A stretch of 64,000 nucleotides of DNA, from positions 873,306 to 937,305 of the forward strand of contig NZ_CP025785.1 in assembly GCF_003076595.1 (NCBI RefSeq), in the 5' to 3' direction. Origin of the DNA: Candidatus Borreliella tachyglossi. Lineage in GTDB: Bacteria > Spirochaetota > Spirochaetia > Borreliales > Borreliaceae. Below, in pieces: positions 57,614 to 64,000 of the stretch. Both the position numbers and the translations under genes were made by a program. The notes beneath the pieces are model-generated. The model was given only the letters and a program-made list of their open reading frames with translations, ran no database searches and was not told where the DNA came from. The number at the start of each line of letters is the position of its first letter. Position 1 is the first letter of the stretch.

Positions 57614-57627
57614 TTTAGTATTTTAGC

Positions 57628-57643
57628 ATATTTAATTAAATAT
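57628..57643. promoter_or_regulatory. 16-bp palindrome upstream of YiiX-like gene and arcA
   Basis: ATATTTAATTAAATAT is a perfect inverted repeat in the 130-base gap between the YiiX-like gene and arcA. It sits 15 bases from the YiiX-like start, which itself has no visible ribosome-binding site. Operator function is possible but AT richness could also explain it. Confidence 0.35.
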
Positions 57644-57678
57644 TATTTTTGTTTATTTTTTAAATAATTTAAATTATG

Positions 57679-57707
57679 TTGATTTTTTATTGTTTAAGAT
57701 TTAGTAT
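57679..57707 (+). promoter_or_regulatory. Promoter of the arc operon
   Basis: TTGATT (57679-57684), 17-base spacer, TAGTAT (57702-57707). A transcript from about 57714 would have a 30-base leader carrying AAAGGAG before ATG 57744. The -10 is imperfect, so regulation by an activator is possible. Confidence 0.5.
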
Positions 57708-57743
57708 GTAAGTGAATTAAATTTTTATAAAGGAGTTTTTGTT

Positions 57744-58973
57744 ATGCAATGCTTAAAGCCAATAAATGTATTTTCAGAAATAGGTCGTTTGAAGAAAGTT
57801 TTATTGCATAGGCCGGGAGAAGAATTAGAGAATTTGACTCCTTCAATTATGAAGAGGTTACTATTTGATGATATTCCTTATTTAGAAGTTGCGAGACAAG
57901 AACATGATTCTTTTGCGAGTACCTTAAGAAGTAATGGAGTTGAAGTTGTCTATATTGAGGATTTAATTAGTGAAACCATTTCTGCTTGTGATCAGATTAA
58001 AGATAAATTTATATCTCAGTTTATTCTTGAGTCAGGAATTAGAACTGAGAATAAGACTAAGGCTTTAAAAGATTATTTTTATAATATGCCTATTAAGGAT
58101 ATGATTTCAAAGATGATAGCTGGAGTTACAAGAGCTGAGCTTAAAAGTTATAAATCTGATTCTCTTAATTACTTAGTCAATAGTGAATATCCATTAATCA
58201 CTGATCCTATGCCTAATGTGCTCTTTACAAGGGATCCTTTTGCGAGTGTTGGTAATGGGGTAACAATAAATAGAATGCGAACCAGAACTAGGCGTCGGGA
58301 AACAATATTTGCAGAGTATATTTTCAATTACCATCCTATTTATAAAAAAAATGTTCCTATATGGTACTCTAGAGATGAAGATACTACATTGGAAGGTGGA
58401 GATGAATTAGTTTTAAGTCGAAATATTTTAGCTATTGGTGTTTCTGAGAGAACCGAGGCTGAATCCGTTGAAAAAGTGGCTCGAAAACTTTTTGAAGAGA
58501 AAATATCTTTTAACACTATTTTAGCTTTTCAAATTCCACAAAGTAGGACTTATATGCATTTAGATACAGTTTTTACCCAAATAGATCATAATACTTTTAC
58601 AAGTTTTAGTAGTGATGATATGAAGTTTACACTTTATGCTTTAACTTATGATTCCAATTCTGGATGTATTAAGGTTAAGAGTGAGAGAGCAAAATTAGAG
58701 GATATTTTAGGTTTCTACCTTGGATATAAGGTTAATATAATAAATTGTGCTGGGGGAGATTTGATTCATGGCGCAAGGGAGCAGTGGAATGATGGCGCTA
58801 ATACTTTAGCAATAGCACCAGGAGAGGTTATAGTTTATTCTAGAAATCATGTAACTAATAGACTACTTGAAGAGTTTGGAATTAAAGTTTATAGGATACC
58901 TTCTAGCGAGCTTTCACGAGGAAGAGGAGGTCCGAGATGTATGTCGATGCCTTTAATAAGGGAAGATATTTAA
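57744..58973 (+). CDS. arcA: Arginine deiminase
   Basis: Hydrolyses arginine to citrulline and ammonia. 409 residues, normal length. Motifs: [21 protein letters not shown], the His-containing [11 protein letters not shown] and [19 protein letters not shown], and the catalytic Cys399 in GGPRCMSMP. It heads a four-gene operon arcA-arcB-arcD-type-arcC, each gene with a strong ribosome-binding site. The pathway gives ATP and ammonia and may help acid survival in tick or host. Confidence 0.97.
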   Translation: MQCLKPINVFSEIGRLKKVLLHRPGEELENLTPSIMKRLLFDDIPYLEVARQEHDSFASTLRSNGVEVVYIEDLISETISACDQIKDKFISQFILESGIRTENKTKALKDYFYNMPIKDMISKMIAGVTRAELKSYKSDSLNYLVNSEYPLITDPMPNVLFTRDPFASVGNGVTINRMRTRTRRRETIFAEYIFNYHPIYKKNVPIWYSRDEDTTLEGGDELVLSRNILAIGVSERTEAESVEKVARKLFEEKISFNTILAFQIPQSRTYMHLDTVFTQIDHNTFTSFSSDDMKFTLYALTYDSNSGCIKVKSERAKLEDILGFYLGYKVNIINCAGGDLIHGAREQWNDGANTLAIAPGEVIVYSRNHVTNRLLEEFGIKVYRIPSSELSRGRGGPRCMSMPLIREDI

Positions 58974-58999
58974 CTTAAAAAATTAAGGAGGAAAGGATT

Positions 59000-59983
59000 A
59001 TGTATAATTTACGAAACAGGAGTTTTTTAAGGTTGCTAGATTTTACTCAGAAAGATATTAGATATTTACTTGACTTGTCTCATAAGTTAAAAAACTCTAA
59101 GTATTTAGGAGTTGAAGAGCAGAAGCTTAAGGGAAAGAATATAGCTATAATTTTTGAGAAGGATTCAACGAGAACAAGATGTGCATTTGAAGTTGCCGCG
59201 TATGATCAAGGAGCTAATGTTACTTATTTAGGTCCAACAGGTAGCCAAATAGGAAAAAAGGAGTCTGTTGCTGATACTGCTCGAGTATTGGGGAGGATGT
59301 ATGATGCTATTGAATTTAGGGGATTTTCTCAGCAGGCAGTTGAGGAGCTGGCTCGATATTCTAATGTTCCAGTCTATAATGGGCTAACAGATTTATCTCA
59401 TCCGACACAAGTACTTGCTGATTTTATGACTATTGAAGAACATAAAGGATGTTTAAAAACTTCGAGTATGGTATTTTGTGGCGATGGCAGAAATAATGTT
59501 GCTAGTTCTTTAATGGAAGGATGTGCTATTATGGGAATGGATTTTAGAATATTCGCCCCAAGGGAGCTTTTTCCGGATCCAGAATTGGTAGTTAAGATAA
59601 GGACGCTAGCGGATAAGAGCGGAGGCAATATCACTATTTCTAGTTCTATTGAAGAGGTAGTTGGAAATGTTGATGTTATTTATACTGATGTTTGGGTGTC
59701 TATGGGCGAGACTAATTGGGATGAGCGAATAAAACTTTTAAGGCCGTATCAAGTTAATAGTGAACTTATGAGGTTAGCAAAGAAAGATGCTATATTTATG
59801 CATTGTTTACCAGCTTTTCATGATTTGAATACAGTGGTTGGTAAAGAAATATTTGAGAAGTATGGTCTTGAGGGTATTGAGGTTACAGATGATGTTTTTG
59901 AAAGTGATCAGTCTGTTGTGTTTGATGAGGCTGAGAATAGGTTACATACTATTAAGGCTGTAATGGTTGGGACTTTGGGATAA
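59000..59983 (+). CDS. arcB: Ornithine carbamoyltransferase (catabolic)
   Basis: 327 residues. Carbamoyl-phosphate loop STRTRCAFE, the [20 protein letters not shown] block, and the ornithine-site motif HCLPAFHD. In the catabolic direction it phosphorolyses citrulline to ornithine and carbamoyl phosphate, feeding ArcC. A strong AAGGAGG lies before ATG 59000, 26 bases after arcA. There is no biosynthetic arginine gene nearby, supporting the catabolic role. Confidence 0.96.
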   Translation: MYNLRNRSFLRLLDFTQKDIRYLLDLSHKLKNSKYLGVEEQKLKGKNIAIIFEKDSTRTRCAFEVAAYDQGANVTYLGPTGSQIGKKESVADTARVLGRMYDAIEFRGFSQQAVEELARYSNVPVYNGLTDLSHPTQVLADFMTIEEHKGCLKTSSMVFCGDGRNNVASSLMEGCAIMGMDFRIFAPRELFPDPELVVKIRTLADKSGGNITISSSIEEVVGNVDVIYTDVWVSMGETNWDERIKLLRPYQVNSELMRLAKKDAIFMHCLPAFHDLNTVVGKEIFEKYGLEGIEVTDDVFESDQSVVFDEAENRLHTIKAVMVGTLG

Positions 59984-60035
59984 TAATTATTTAATTATTA
60001 AATTGGGAAAATATAAGATGTATTAGGAGAATAAC

Positions 60036-61448
60036 ATGGTTAAAAAAATTAAAATGCCAAGTAGCTTTACAATAATATTTTCTTTAATAGTGGTTATGAC
60101 TATATTGACTTATGTACTTCCTGCTGGTGAATTTTCTAAGGAGATGAGAGAGGTTAATGGTAGTTTGAGAGAAGTTGTTGTAGCTGGAACTTATCATACG
60201 GTAGAAAGGGCTCCTCGGGGATTTTTGGATGGTATTATTACTGTTTTAACTTCAATGGCTAAAGGCATGGAGCATGCTGTCGAGGTTATTGTGTTTGTTT
60301 TAATTGTTGGTGGAGCTTATGGGATAATTTTAAAAACAGGTGCTATTGATGCAGGAATAGCAGCAGCAATTAAAAAACTGGGGAATAAGGATAAATTTCT
60401 TATACCATTGATGATGTTTATTTTCTCTATAGGTGGAACTACTACTGGGATGTGCGAGGAAACTCTTCCATTTTATCTTATTATGATTCCTTTGGTATTA
60501 GCCTTAGGCTATGATGGAATTGTAGCTGTTTCAATTATAGCATTGGGAGCAGGAGTCGGAACTATGGCTTCTACTGTTAACCCGTTCGCAACAGGTATTG
60601 CTTCAGCAATAGCTGGAATTGATTTAAGGGAAGGATTTTATTTCCGTATTATCCTATATGTAATATCTGTTTTGGTTGCAATAATATATGTTTTGATTTA
60701 TGCCGTTCGTGTAAAGAATGATCCTAGAAAATCTCTAGTTTATTCACAAAGAGAAGAGCATTATAATTTTTTCATTAGAGATAGCGTAGGTAATGGTACA
60801 AGTATCCCTGAATTTACTAATGGACGTAAGATAGTTTTACTTTTATATGCGTTGATGATTTTGTTTTTAACTTATAGTATTATCCAGCTTGGCTGGTGGA
60901 TGCAGGAAATGACGATGTTATATCTTGGCACTGCTATTATATCTGCGTTTATCTGTAAGATGAGCGAATCTCAGATGTGGAATGCGTTTGTAGAGGGTAC
61001 TAAAGACATGATGACAGCTGCTCTTCTTATTGGAATAGCTAGAGGTGTTATGATCGTGGCTGATGATGGACTTATTACTGCTACAATTTTAAATGCTGCG
61101 GCTGAATTTTTATATGGACTACCAAAAGGGCTTTTTATCGTTTTAAACGAGATTGTTCAAGTATTGATAGGATTTATTGTCCCTTCATCATCTGGACATG
61201 CGAGTCTCACGATGTCAATAATGGCGCCTTTGTCTGACTTTTTAGAAATGCCTAGATCGTCTGTTGTTATTGCGATGCAGACAGGATCTGGACTTATTAA
61301 TTTGGTAACACCTACAGGAGTTATAATGGCTGTGTTGGGAATTGCCCGAATAGGGTATGGAAGTTGGTTTAGGTTTGTCATGCCATTATTTATTATTGAG
61401 TTTGTGATTTGTGTTTTAGTTATAATGGCTAATGTTTACTTATATTAA
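60036..61448 (+). CDS. YfcC-family carrier, probable arginine/ornithine exchanger
   Basis: 470 residues with about 12 hydrophobic helices. The opening MPSSFTIIFSLIVVMTILTYVLPAGEF and IVPSSSGHASLTMSIMAPLSD are typical of the YfcC/DcuC-type transporters. It lies between arcB and arcC, where an arginine:ornithine antiporter would be expected, although it is of a different family from the classic ArcD. Function is inferred from context. Start ATG 60036 has TAGGAG upstream. Confidence 0.85.
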   Translation: MVKKIKMPSSFTIIFSLIVVMTILTYVLPAGEFSKEMREVNGSLREVVVAGTYHTVERAPRGFLDGIITVLTSMAKGMEHAVEVIVFVLIVGGAYGIILKTGAIDAGIAAAIKKLGNKDKFLIPLMMFIFSIGGTTTGMCEETLPFYLIMIPLVLALGYDGIVAVSIIALGAGVGTMASTVNPFATGIASAIAGIDLREGFYFRIILYVISVLVAIIYVLIYAVRVKNDPRKSLVYSQREEHYNFFIRDSVGNGTSIPEFTNGRKIVLLLYALMILFLTYSIIQLGWWMQEMTMLYLGTAIISAFICKMSESQMWNAFVEGTKDMMTAALLIGIARGVMIVADDGLITATILNAAAEFLYGLPKGLFIVLNEIVQVLIGFIVPSSSGHASLTMSIMAPLSDFLEMPRSSVVIAMQTGSGLINLVTPTGVIMAVLGIARIGYGSWFRFVMPLFIIEFVICVLVIMANVYLY

Positions 61449-61463
61449 GGAGGATATTTAGAA

Positions 61464-62411
61464 ATGCAGAAGAAAAGGATTGTTATATGCCTAGGAGGAA
61501 ATGCGCTAGAGAGCAGTAGTGGCGAAGCTACAGCTGAGAGGCAATTAGAGTTTATCAGTAAGAGTGTTAGGGGAATTGTTGATCTGGTAGAATTTGGTCA
61601 TGAAATAGTTATTAGTCATGGGAATGGTCCACAAGTTGGGAGGATAGTTCTTCAGAATGAATTATGTAGAGCTGAGACTCCTGCTATGCCTTTTGATGTG
61701 TGTGGTGCGATGAGTCAAGGTATGATAGGGTATCATATTGAGCAGGCATTAAGGAATGAATTTAGTACTAGGGGTATTAGTAGACATGTCGCCGTAATTG
61801 TTACTCAAGTTTTAGTAGATAACGGAGATGTAGCATTTAGAGAGCCCAGTAAACCAATTGGACCATTTTATGATAAATCTACAGCTTTAGAACTTGAGAG
61901 GACTAAGGGATATATTTTAAGAGAAGATAGTGGAAGAGGATATAGGAGAATGGTTGCTTCGCCTAAACCTGTTGAAATTATAGAGATTGCGGGTATAAAG
62001 AATTTAATTAGTAGTAATTTTATAGTTATTGCATGCGGAGGAGGCGGGGTACCTGTTGTTAGAGACTTGAGCGGGAGCATTAAGGGAGTAAATGCAGTAA
62101 TTGATAAAGATTATGCATCAGCAAAGTTGGCTCGGGATATAGATGCTGATATGTTGGTTATCCTTACTTCTGTTGGGAATGTTGCTATTAATTTTGGAAG
62201 GGCAGATGAAATTTTACTAGGTAAAGTTAGTACACATGAGATAGCTAGATATGTAAGTGAGGGACATTTCGCAGCTGGTTCTATGTTACCTAAGGTACAA
62301 GCAAGTGTTGAGTTTGTAAGATCTAGTCTCGGACGAGTAGCAATTATTACGTCTCTTGATAACTTAAGTGAAGGGATAAGCGGGTGTGGGGGAACTATTA
62401 TTAAAGATTGA
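61464..62411 (+). CDS. arcC: Carbamate kinase
   Basis: 315 residues. Motifs: VICLGGNALESS, HGNGPQVGRI, the CGGGGVPVV block and VIDKDYASAKLA. It transfers phosphate from carbamoyl phosphate to ADP, making ATP and completing the arginine deiminase pathway. AAGGAGG (61447-61453) precedes ATG 61464. I recall Lyme-group genomes having arcA and arcB here but not arcC, so this gene is one reason to suspect a relapsing-fever species. No terminator is evident in the next 260 bases. Confidence 0.96.
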   Translation: MQKKRIVICLGGNALESSSGEATAERQLEFISKSVRGIVDLVEFGHEIVISHGNGPQVGRIVLQNELCRAETPAMPFDVCGAMSQGMIGYHIEQALRNEFSTRGISRHVAVIVTQVLVDNGDVAFREPSKPIGPFYDKSTALELERTKGYILREDSGRGYRRMVASPKPVEIIEIAGIKNLISSNFIVIACGGGGVPVVRDLSGSIKGVNAVIDKDYASAKLARDIDADMLVILTSVGNVAINFGRADEILLGKVSTHEIARYVSEGHFAAGSMLPKVQASVEFVRSSLGRVAIITSLDNLSEGISGCGGTIIKD

Positions 62412-62672
62412 AGGATAATTGTTAGATGGTTAAGCGAAGAGTTAATGCTGTTGGAGCTGTTGGAGCCGGGGGCAGCTGGTATCATAGTGGCAAGGGGGTG
62501 GTGGTAGAATTATTGTGGCTGTTGGTGTTTGAGACTGCTCTGTGTGTTAATTTTGGGATGCTCCTTTGGTGCTGGTTTTGATAGGGTTCTTGTTGATGTG
62601 GTAAGGCTTCAATGATGATAATTTTAATGGAGATTTATTAGAACCGTTGAGAGGGCGGGTAGATATATGATA
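62412..62672. other. G-rich 261-base intergenic stretch after arcC
   Basis: Composition differs from the surrounding AT-rich DNA, with runs such as GCCGGGGGCAGCTGG and GGGGGTGGTGGT. A 51-codon frame (62426-62581) starts 10 bases after AAGGA and encodes a hydrophobic stretch, but matches no family I know. The rest has stops in all frames. An 8-bp palindrome TGATATCA lies near 62668. It may be decayed plasmid-type sequence; no gene can be supported. Confidence 0.4.
62426..62581 (+). CDS. Possible small membrane peptide, doubtful
   Basis: 51 codons from ATG 62426, preceded by AAGGA at a 10-base gap. Residues 25-50 (for example VVVELLWLLVFETALC) are hydrophobic enough for one membrane helix. Codon use is unlike the neighbours: many GTG, CTG, GGG and TGG codons. 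It could be a genuine short gene of the arc transcript or a chance frame in a decayed G-rich segment. I lean towards the latter. Confidence 0.2.
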   Translation: MVKRRVNAVGAVGAGGSWYHSGKGVVVELLWLLVFETALCVNFGMLLWCWF

Positions 62673-63734
62673 TCAATGATATGGTATAGTGTATTCACAA
62701 AAAATGATGTAGTTAATCTTGACCTTAATGTTTGCAATGGTAGGGGAGTTAGTAAGCTTAAAATCTCTATAACTTACAGAAGCCGATTCATCATCAACAT
62801 GTCCTAGAATCTCAGCAACCCTTGGATATATCTCCTTTGCGCCCCAATTGTCATTAAAATACCCCTCCCGCTTTAATATGATTGCTGTATAAATAGCTCT
62901 GAAATCTGAAAGCAGGAACTCACCTTCAAAGAGCTTGGCAAGCTCATGCCTAAGTAAGGTATTAATGCTAGTGTCTTTAAGCTCGTTGTCTTCCCATCTA
63001 TCTCTTAAGTCTTTATATTGATTAGTATCTACTAGTTTATTGTAAGCCTCAAGAAATAATTGTTTATCAACTGTTAAAGGAATACTGTAAGGAGTATTAA
63101 ATCTTTTAATATTTCTGGTCTTAAGCTGACCTTTAAAAGAGATAGTATCACTGTCATGGTTATTTATAAACTGTCCAGCAATTATTTCCAAGCTACGCCT
63201 ACCAGATGCAAGTAGTAGACCCATGTATAGAAGCTCAAACCTGTTAGATTGTAGGAGTTCTTCTGTAAGAGTGAGGAATTCGGATTTGTTAAATGATTTC
63301 TTGTATGTATTTTTTTCTTTAGTTTTTAGAGAATTCTCATAAGCAATTTGCTTGTACTCGTCACGAGTGAGCTTGAAGTATTTAAGCATAGGATGCGCCA
63401 CATCCAGCTCCCTGATCTTATGCCGTACTTTAGTAATTATTTTACTAATGTAATTAGGAGTGTAGTAAGAATTAGTTTTGAGGTTTTGCATGAAAGATTT
63501 TGCACGCCCATTAAGCCTGAGCTTGTAAGTTTTCTCGTCAATAATATGTGAACTTAAATAATTATCAAGAGAACTAATTTCATCGATTATTTTATTGATA
63601 AAAATATCAAGATTTGAAATTTCTGTTCCATTAGTAATATTAGCCAAATTAAGCCCCCTAGTAATTTTCTTAAGGGATGTTTTAAAATAATCCCTTAAGA
63701 GTAAAATTGGTTTTAAAGCCAGTAATTTGGGCAT
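62673..63734 (-). CDS. Protelomerase (telomere resolvase)-family protein
   Basis: 353 residues. A fragment like ResT of Borrelia runs through its centre: LLLASGRRSLEII, then FKGQLKTR, then DFRAIYTAI, then VAEILGHVDDES and SVSYRDFKL. These give a full catalytic set of Arg180, Lys205, Arg279, His312 and Tyr322. The spacing 25-74-33-10 fits protelomerases (ResT as I recall: 25-72-28-11). The enzymes cut and rejoin DNA to form hairpin telomeres. Here only about 31 residues follow the tyrosine, so the ResT C-terminal domain is missing, as in short types such as TelA. The gene reads inward from the chromosome end and has its own promoter. A conventional integrase is the alternative. Confidence 0.8.
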   Translation of the reverse strand: MPKLLALKPILLLRDYFKTSLKKITRGLNLANITNGTEISNLDIFINKIIDEISSLDNYLSSHIIDEKTYKLRLNGRAKSFMQNLKTNSYYTPNYISKIITKVRHKIRELDVAHPMLKYFKLTRDEYKQIAYENSLKTKEKNTYKKSFNKSEFLTLTEELLQSNRFELLYMGLLLASGRRSLEIIAGQFINNHDSDTISFKGQLKTRNIKRFNTPYSIPLTVDKQLFLEAYNKLVDTNQYKDLRDRWEDNELKDTSINTLLRHELAKLFEGEFLLSDFRAIYTAIILKREGYFNDNWGAKEIYPRVAEILGHVDDESASVSYRDFKLTNSPTIANIKVKINYIIFCEYTIPYH

Positions 63735-64000
63735 AAGAGTTAAATTAATTATATCAAACTGAGGTTAAGTTGTAAATAAGCAAGAAAGGTTTTAGGTTTA
63801 AGTTATGATTTTTCAATAACTGAGGCAAGATACATAAAAGTATACAAACAGGCAGATTATGGGACAAAAGCAAGTAATTAGAGTAAGTAAGCTAAGAGGT
63901 AGGAATAATAAGGGATTAATAATAAGTAGATGAGTAGTTAGGAATACATCTTAATAATATAATAGCAAGTAATTATAAATAATATACAGATAAGTTGTAA
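63735..64000. other. Subtelomeric-like non-coding stretch with short direct repeats
   Basis: No gene is seen in these 266 bases. AGCAAGTAATTA occurs at 63869-63880 and 63964-63975. TAAGTTGTAA occurs at 63766-63775 and again as the last ten bases 63991-64000. Most of the stretch is purine-rich on the plus strand. A Borrelia telomere box such as TTAGTATA is not found, so the actual hairpin end, if near, is beyond the window. Confidence 0.5.
63748..63775 (-). promoter_or_regulatory. Promoter of the protelomerase-family gene
   Basis: On the minus strand TTACAA (63770-63775), a 16-base spacer and a perfect TATAAT (63748-63753). The predicted start leaves a leader of about 7-9 bases with no Shine-Dalgarno, so translation would be near leaderless. 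Confidence 0.5.

Noticed and set aside
62111..62485. 124-codon open frame on the minus strand across the arcC 3' end
   Set aside because: It is antisense to conserved arcC coding sequence, has low-complexity composition and no ribosome-binding site; a shadow frame.
63735..64000. Hairpin telomere at the window end
   Set aside because: No TTAGTATA/TATACTAA-type box or terminal inverted repeat was found by eye; GTATAC at about 63838 is only a short palindrome.

Overview
The window looks like the right-hand end of the linear chromosome of a Borrelia. The DNA is very AT-rich, coding is almost gapless, and the gene order infB-rbfA-truB-rpsO-pnp ... uvrB-uvrA-lptD ... arcA-arcB is the one I know from the distal part of Borrelia chromosomes. 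Carbamate kinase in the arc operon, plus cutC and a glycogen phosphorylase, suggest the relapsing-fever group rather than the Lyme group. That assignment is from memory and cannot be proved here. The window opens inside infB. No rRNA or tRNA gene, CRISPR array or insertion sequence was seen.

Layout. 1-5633: translation and RNA-turnover cluster (infB, rbfA, truB, rpsO, pnp). 5642-12517: envelope cluster (a lipoprotein with a propeller-like C-terminus, LptF/LptG-type permeases, MurJ flippase, a HEAT-repeat protein), with what looks like the decayed remnant of tgt between lptG and murJ. 12511-21267: CoA, pantothenate uptake, pseudouridine synthase, murC, yicC, cmk, rpoZ, miaA and a 31-codon gene for ribosomal protein bL38. 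21320-25134: a small lipoprotein, a barrel-like protein, a phosphodiester-glycosidase-family protein, a small helical-repeat-like protein and a PTS EIICB permease. 25290-34490: leftward topA-hrpA and divergent sbcD-sbcC. 34534-38574: ROK kinase, cutC, glycogen phosphorylase. 38584-46472: leftward operon pgm-clp-ileS-lipoprotein. 46571-54830: uvrB, uvrA and LptD-type outer-membrane protein. 54896-57613: leftward trio (YiiX-like lipoprotein, RNase HI with viroplasmin domain, lipoprotein). 57744-62411: complete arginine deiminase operon arcA-arcB-arcD-type carrier-arcC. 62412-64000: accessory subtelomeric DNA with a leftward protelomerase-family gene.

How the parts work together. The arc operon should turn arginine into ornithine, ammonia, CO2 and ATP. 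The phosphorylase plus phosphoglucomutase would feed alpha-glucan into glycolysis, and the PTS permease imports a hexose or GlcNAc. LptF/G with the LptD-type protein represent a transenvelope bridge that, in LPS-less Borrelia, is thought to serve surface lipoproteins. UvrA/UvrB, SbcC/SbcD and TopA cover repair, hairpin processing and topology, which matter for a linear chromosome with hairpin ends.

The most interesting item is the terminal gene at 62673-63734. It carries a full R-K-R-H-Y set with spacing like ResT/TelK telomere resolvases, but it is short and lacks the ResT C-terminal domain. Other notable items are the unannotated-type bL38 gene, the tgt remnant, a Clp ATPase whose second AAA module has lost its catalytic residues, an SbcC with no zinc hook, a Gly/Arg-rich insertion in the PNPase S1 domain, and paired 15-bp palindromes between pgm and uvrB.
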